Source: Winogradskyella psychrotolerans (lineage in GTDB: Bacteria > Bacteroidota > Bacteroidia > Flavobacteriales > Flavobacteriaceae). Taken from it: DNA of 64,000 nucleotides. A program made the translations under genes and the position numbers. Position 1 is the first letter of the stretch. Each line of letters opens with the position of its first letter. Positions 61,401-64,000 of this stretch are shown here, one piece after another. The notes under the pieces are model-generated. The model had not been told where the DNA came from, did not search any database, and saw only the letters and a program-made list of their open reading frames with translations. The stretch is taken from the NCBI RefSeq assembly GCF_018860545.1, contig NZ_JAHKPN010000046.1, positions 1 to 64,000 of the forward strand, in the 5' to 3' direction.

Positions 61401-62072
61401 TGGCGCAAATTGCTCAACAACTGGTCCTTTTATAAAAGCGACGTTATCTTTATATGCCGAAACAATATCGTTGGGATTTTGCTTAGAGGTTTCTTTAATG
61501 AGTTTGAAAAGTGATGTTTCCTTTTCTTTACCATCTATAACAAAGGTGCCGTTGAATATTTTATGACGACAGTGTTCTGAGTTGACTTGAGAAAATCCAA
61601 AAACTTCAGAATCCGTTAATGGTCGCCCTATTTTATTGGATACGCTTTCAAGGTATTCCACCTCTTCGTCGCTAAGCGATAACCCTTCTTGTTGATTGTA
61701 TTCAGAAATGTTTTCAATATTAAGAATAGCTTCAGGTTGAATATCGATTTTAAAAATATCTTGATTCAAACTTGAAAACTTTTCAGAAATCATAGGGTCA
61801 AAATCCTTAAAATCTTCAGATATTGAAGTAAACTCTTCAATTCTTATAATATCTGAAATACCCATGTTTTGTGTGATTTCTACAGCATTGGTACTCCATG
61901 GAGTAATCATTGCAGCTCGTGGTCCAACAAAAAAAGCATCGAGAGATGCTTGTTCTATTTTTGGTTGGTCGCCAAATAACCATGTCAATTTTGACATGGT
62001 TTCTGTTGATAATTCTTTTGTGGCTTGAACAGCAAATACTTTGCTGTTTTGGTTTCCGAAGAAATGAATCAT
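58407..62072 (-). CDS. purL: Phosphoribosylformylglycinamidine synthase, single chain
   Basis: 1221 residues, the large form in which the synthetase and glutaminase are fused, as in Bacteroidota and Proteobacteria. It converts FGAR, glutamine and ATP to FGAM in purine synthesis. Visible are [45 protein letters not shown] (in pieces), the second AIR-synthase-like half with TGKDSLSMK, and a C-terminal glutaminase with Cys in VGICNGCQ and the His-Glu pair in the last stretch. A possible -7 element TAAATTTG lies at 62108-62115 on the minus strand, about 36 bp upstream. Confidence 0.97.
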   Translation of the reverse strand: [1221 protein letters not shown]

Positions 62073-62189
62073 TTATGTGGTGTATTTGAGTTGTGTTTAG
62101 TAAAATGCAAATTTACTTTTTTTATACGTTATATAACTTATAATCTAGTATTGAAAATTAGGAGTTGTTCACGATGTTTTAAACATAAA

Positions 62190-62213
62190 AAAAAGCGGCT
62201 CATGGAGCCGCTT
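62190..62213 (-). terminator. Terminator of the endonuclease I gene
   Basis: AGCGGCTC / GAGCCGCT (62194-62201 and 62205-62212) with a three-base loop and eight T residues following on the minus strand, 24 bp after the stop codon. Confidence 0.9.
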
Positions 62214-62235
62214 CGTTTAATAGGTCTAGTTACAA

Positions 62236-63324
62236 TTAGTGTTTAACCAATCTTTTGGTCTGACTTCCGTTTTCAGAATTTAATTTTATGATATAAACTC
62301 CTTTGGTTAATTCAGAGATATTTAATTTGGTTTGATTTGTTGTGATGTTTTGAACGGTTATTTTTTTACCTAAAATATCATAAACTTCAGCGACAAGTGT
62401 TTGATTGGATAAGATTGTTACTTCATTACCATTGGCAGGATTAGGAAATAGCTTAATACGATCTTGTTGTACGTCTGTAACTGATAAATCTTCCCATCTG
62501 TTTTGGGCTTCAGGTCCTCCCCAAATGACAGTCGCTAAATAAGGATTGTCTATAAAAGGGTTTCTATTGCCTTGAGCAAACTCATTACTTGCATTTCCGT
62601 GATATGCGTTTCTCACATCTTCTAAACCACCTTCAACTACTGGGTCTTCAGCATTCCATTGTAAAAACATATCAATCATATCATCAGGTGTAGAAGCGCT
62701 ACTGCCAAAACCAACATTTGTTGGTAAGCATCGCTCACCGTAACGCAGATACATGTACATAATAATTCTAGCACAGTCACCTTTCCATTCATCTCCAGGA
62801 TACCAGCCACCATTAGTTGCACCAGATTCACCATTAGTAAATTCACCCGTGGCTTTATCTGAAAACCATAGACTTCCGCGTTGCCCATTTCTTTGTACAT
62901 CACTAGGTCTCAACATTTGTGCATCAGAACCAGGACCAGAAGTGCCTAAATTAGGGTTTCCTAAGGATTTTGGGTAAACATGTTCTCTGTTCCAATCTCC
63001 AACATTTCCTCCATTTTCAAACTTTCCTCTAGTCCGGTCAGTCGTTATGCTACCATCAGTATCATTATATCCATAAAGTAAAATTACATTATCTGAGTTG
63101 TTTGGGTCTAAATCTGTGATTCTTGACGCATCCCAAACATCACTGTAGCTTAAATAGTTAACGTGTTTGTCTTCCGTAACATCTATTAAATCATTCTTTA
63201 AAGAGATACCTGTAGTAGAAAAATCAACATTGCTATAATACGATTCTAATTCAGTTGGTGGAGCTAATTGCGCAAATGCAAAAGAGGTTACAAATGCTAA
63301 GAGTAAAGTGTAAAAGTGTTTCAT
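62236..63324 (-). CDS. Secreted endonuclease I family nuclease with T9SS sorting domain
   Basis: 362 residues with a signal peptide (LLLAFVTSFAFA-Q). Residues about 25-275 are an endonuclease I domain (PF04231, a beta-beta-alpha metal nuclease): catalytic His115 in WNREHVYPKS, with RPSDVQRNGQRGS and GDCARIIMYMYLRYG following in the usual order. The C-terminal 75 residues are a T9SS type A sorting domain (LFPNPANGNEV, YDILGKKI, GVYIIKLNSENGS, RLVKH). It digests extracellular DNA, probably for phosphate and nitrogen. A possible -7 element TACCTTTG lies at 63393-63400 on the minus strand. Transcription ends at the hairpin at 62190. Confidence 0.93.
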   Translation of the reverse strand: MKHFYTLLLAFVTSFAFAQLAPPTELESYYSNVDFSTTGISLKNDLIDVTEDKHVNYLSYSDVWDASRITDLDPNNSDNVILLYGYNDTDGSITTDRTRGKFENGGNVGDWNREHVYPKSLGNPNLGTSGPGSDAQMLRPSDVQRNGQRGSLWFSDKATGEFTNGESGATNGGWYPGDEWKGDCARIIMYMYLRYGERCLPTNVGFGSSASTPDDMIDMFLQWNAEDPVVEGGLEDVRNAYHGNASNEFAQGNRNPFIDNPYLATVIWGGPEAQNRWEDLSVTDVQQDRIKLFPNPANGNEVTILSNQTLVAEVYDILGKKITVQNITTNQTKLNISELTKGVYIIKLNSENGSQTKRLVKH

Positions 63325-63548
63325 TAATTTTAATTTTTTAGAATAATGACAAGAAGAATTCGTAGCGAGTGAATTCCTAGGTTTGTCTAGAGCAAAGGTA
63401 AATAAAAATAGAGATTAGCTGTTTTTTTAACATTTCACTAAGTGCCGCTCTTTACGTGTTGTAAATGATGATTTTAAGTGTGAAAAAAGTAGCTACACTT
63501 CGACTATGGTCATTGTGCAACTGCTTTTTGTATTAAGAAGTCTTAAGT

Positions 63549-64000
63549 TTATTGTTTAATCAGCTTTTTAGTTACTGTTGAATCTCCTTGAGTCATTTTA
63601 ACAATATAAAGTCCAGTTTTTAAAGCCTGAAGATTTAAATCACTAGTTTTATTGATGTGGGTTGTAAATACACGCTTTCCAAGAATATCAAAAATTTCAA
63701 TAGTTGTCGTAATATCAGATTTTAAATCTACAGTTATATTATTTTTAACTGGGTTAGGGTACAGATTTATATCCTCTAAACGATAGTCAGCTACCGAAAG
63801 TAAACCACATGTCCATGATAAATTATCAAACATCACTCTATTTGATGTTGTACTATTATTGTTAATGACTAAGGATGTTACAGAATTTACATTAACCTCA
63901 ATTGTTGTCGTTATAGGGTCGTCTCCGTAAGGAATTGTGCCTACAACATTTCCATTTACAATGAGGTCAAAAGTACCCGTTGATCCACCAAAGACGCGTT
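63549..64000 (-). CDS. 3' end of a T9SS-secreted protein, cut by the window edge
   Basis: The open frame continues to the window edge. About 150 C-terminal residues are visible. First a beta-rich stretch GSTGTFDLIVNGNVVGTIPYG followed by SNRVMFDNLSWTC, a pattern seen ahead of sorting domains in many flavobacterial exported endonucleases. Then comes a T9SS type A sorting domain (INLYPNPVKNNITVDL, IFDILGKRVF, KTGLYIVKMTQGDSTVTKKLIKQ). The start codon and catalytic domain lie outside the window, so the enzyme class is unknown; a second endonuclease I is one possibility given the neighbour. Confidence 0.8.
   Translation of the reverse strand, partial: RVFGGSTGTFDLIVNGNVVGTIPYGDDPITTTIEVNVNSVTSLVINNNSTTSNRVMFDNLSWTCGLLSVADYRLEDINLYPNPVKNNITVDLKSDITTTIEIFDILGKRVFTTHINKTSDLNLQALKTGLYIVKMTQGDSTVTKKLIKQ

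Noticed and set aside
1..64000. tRNA, rRNA, riboswitch or CRISPR features
   Set aside because: No cloverleaf-like segment, rRNA motif or regularly spaced repeat array was seen in the intergenic regions.

Overview
This window looks like the chromosome of a low-GC, probably marine member of the Bacteroidota, most likely a flavobacterium (family Flavobacteriaceae). The evidence is promoters of the TAnnTTTG type, weak ribosome binding sites, C-terminal type IX secretion (T9SS) sorting domains, a fused CcoN-CcoO cbb3 oxidase, single-chain PurL, an S46 dipeptidyl peptidase and a PL6 alginate lyase. No rRNA, tRNA, CRISPR array, insertion sequence or phage gene was seen.

Layout. 1-1.7 kb and about 8.6-14.0 kb are accessory DNA: single genes, all on the minus strand (two lipoproteins, a membrane protein, a phosphodiesterase, a PD40 propeller protein and a class C-like serine hydrolase), separated by related 85-165 bp spacers. 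The two ends of several genes carry complementary, gene-specific terminal motifs (for example TGCACACAAC with GTTGTGTGCA). This is the pattern expected of integron gene cassettes with attC sites, but no integrase is visible. An S46 peptidase, two exported proteins of unknown function and a decayed DUF885 gene lie between the two blocks.

14.0-29.6 kb is a stress and microaerobic-respiration region: ECF sigma/anti-sigma pair, Cu/Zn superoxide dismutase, YceI-like lipoprotein, oxygen-independent hemN with a universal stress protein, the cbb3 oxidase operon ccoS-ccoNO-ccoQ-ccoP-ccoG-fixH-safE, the copper ATPase ccoI and a divergent Crp/Fnr regulator. Three ATGAT-N4-(A/G)TCAT boxes lie at exactly the same distance from -7 elements of hemN, ccoS and ccoI, so the Fnr-like protein very probably controls all three units.

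29.7-46.9 kb holds a VWA/MoxR-type AAA pair, a YdeI-like protein, a two-gene sucrose-phosphate-type locus (a phosphatase-glycosidase fusion plus a GT4 glycosyltransferase), M1 and M28 peptidases, a CBM9-like lipoprotein, a FIST protein, small and exported proteins, and a BlaI repressor with an overlapping M56 membrane protease fused to a complete N-acetylmuramoyl-L-alanine amidase.

47-55.4 kb is fatty-acid beta-oxidation: MarR regulator, FadB-like bifunctional enzyme, thiolase, acyl-CoA dehydrogenase (with a broken four-helix-bundle gene between the last two) and a long-chain acyl-CoA ligase. 55.7-64 kb has the PL6 alginate lyase with two TGGTTAACCA palindromes over its promoter, purL, an exported endonuclease I and the 3' end of another T9SS-secreted protein.

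Two cautions. Domain calls come from reading motifs, not from searches. Transcription start positions are inferred from -7 elements.
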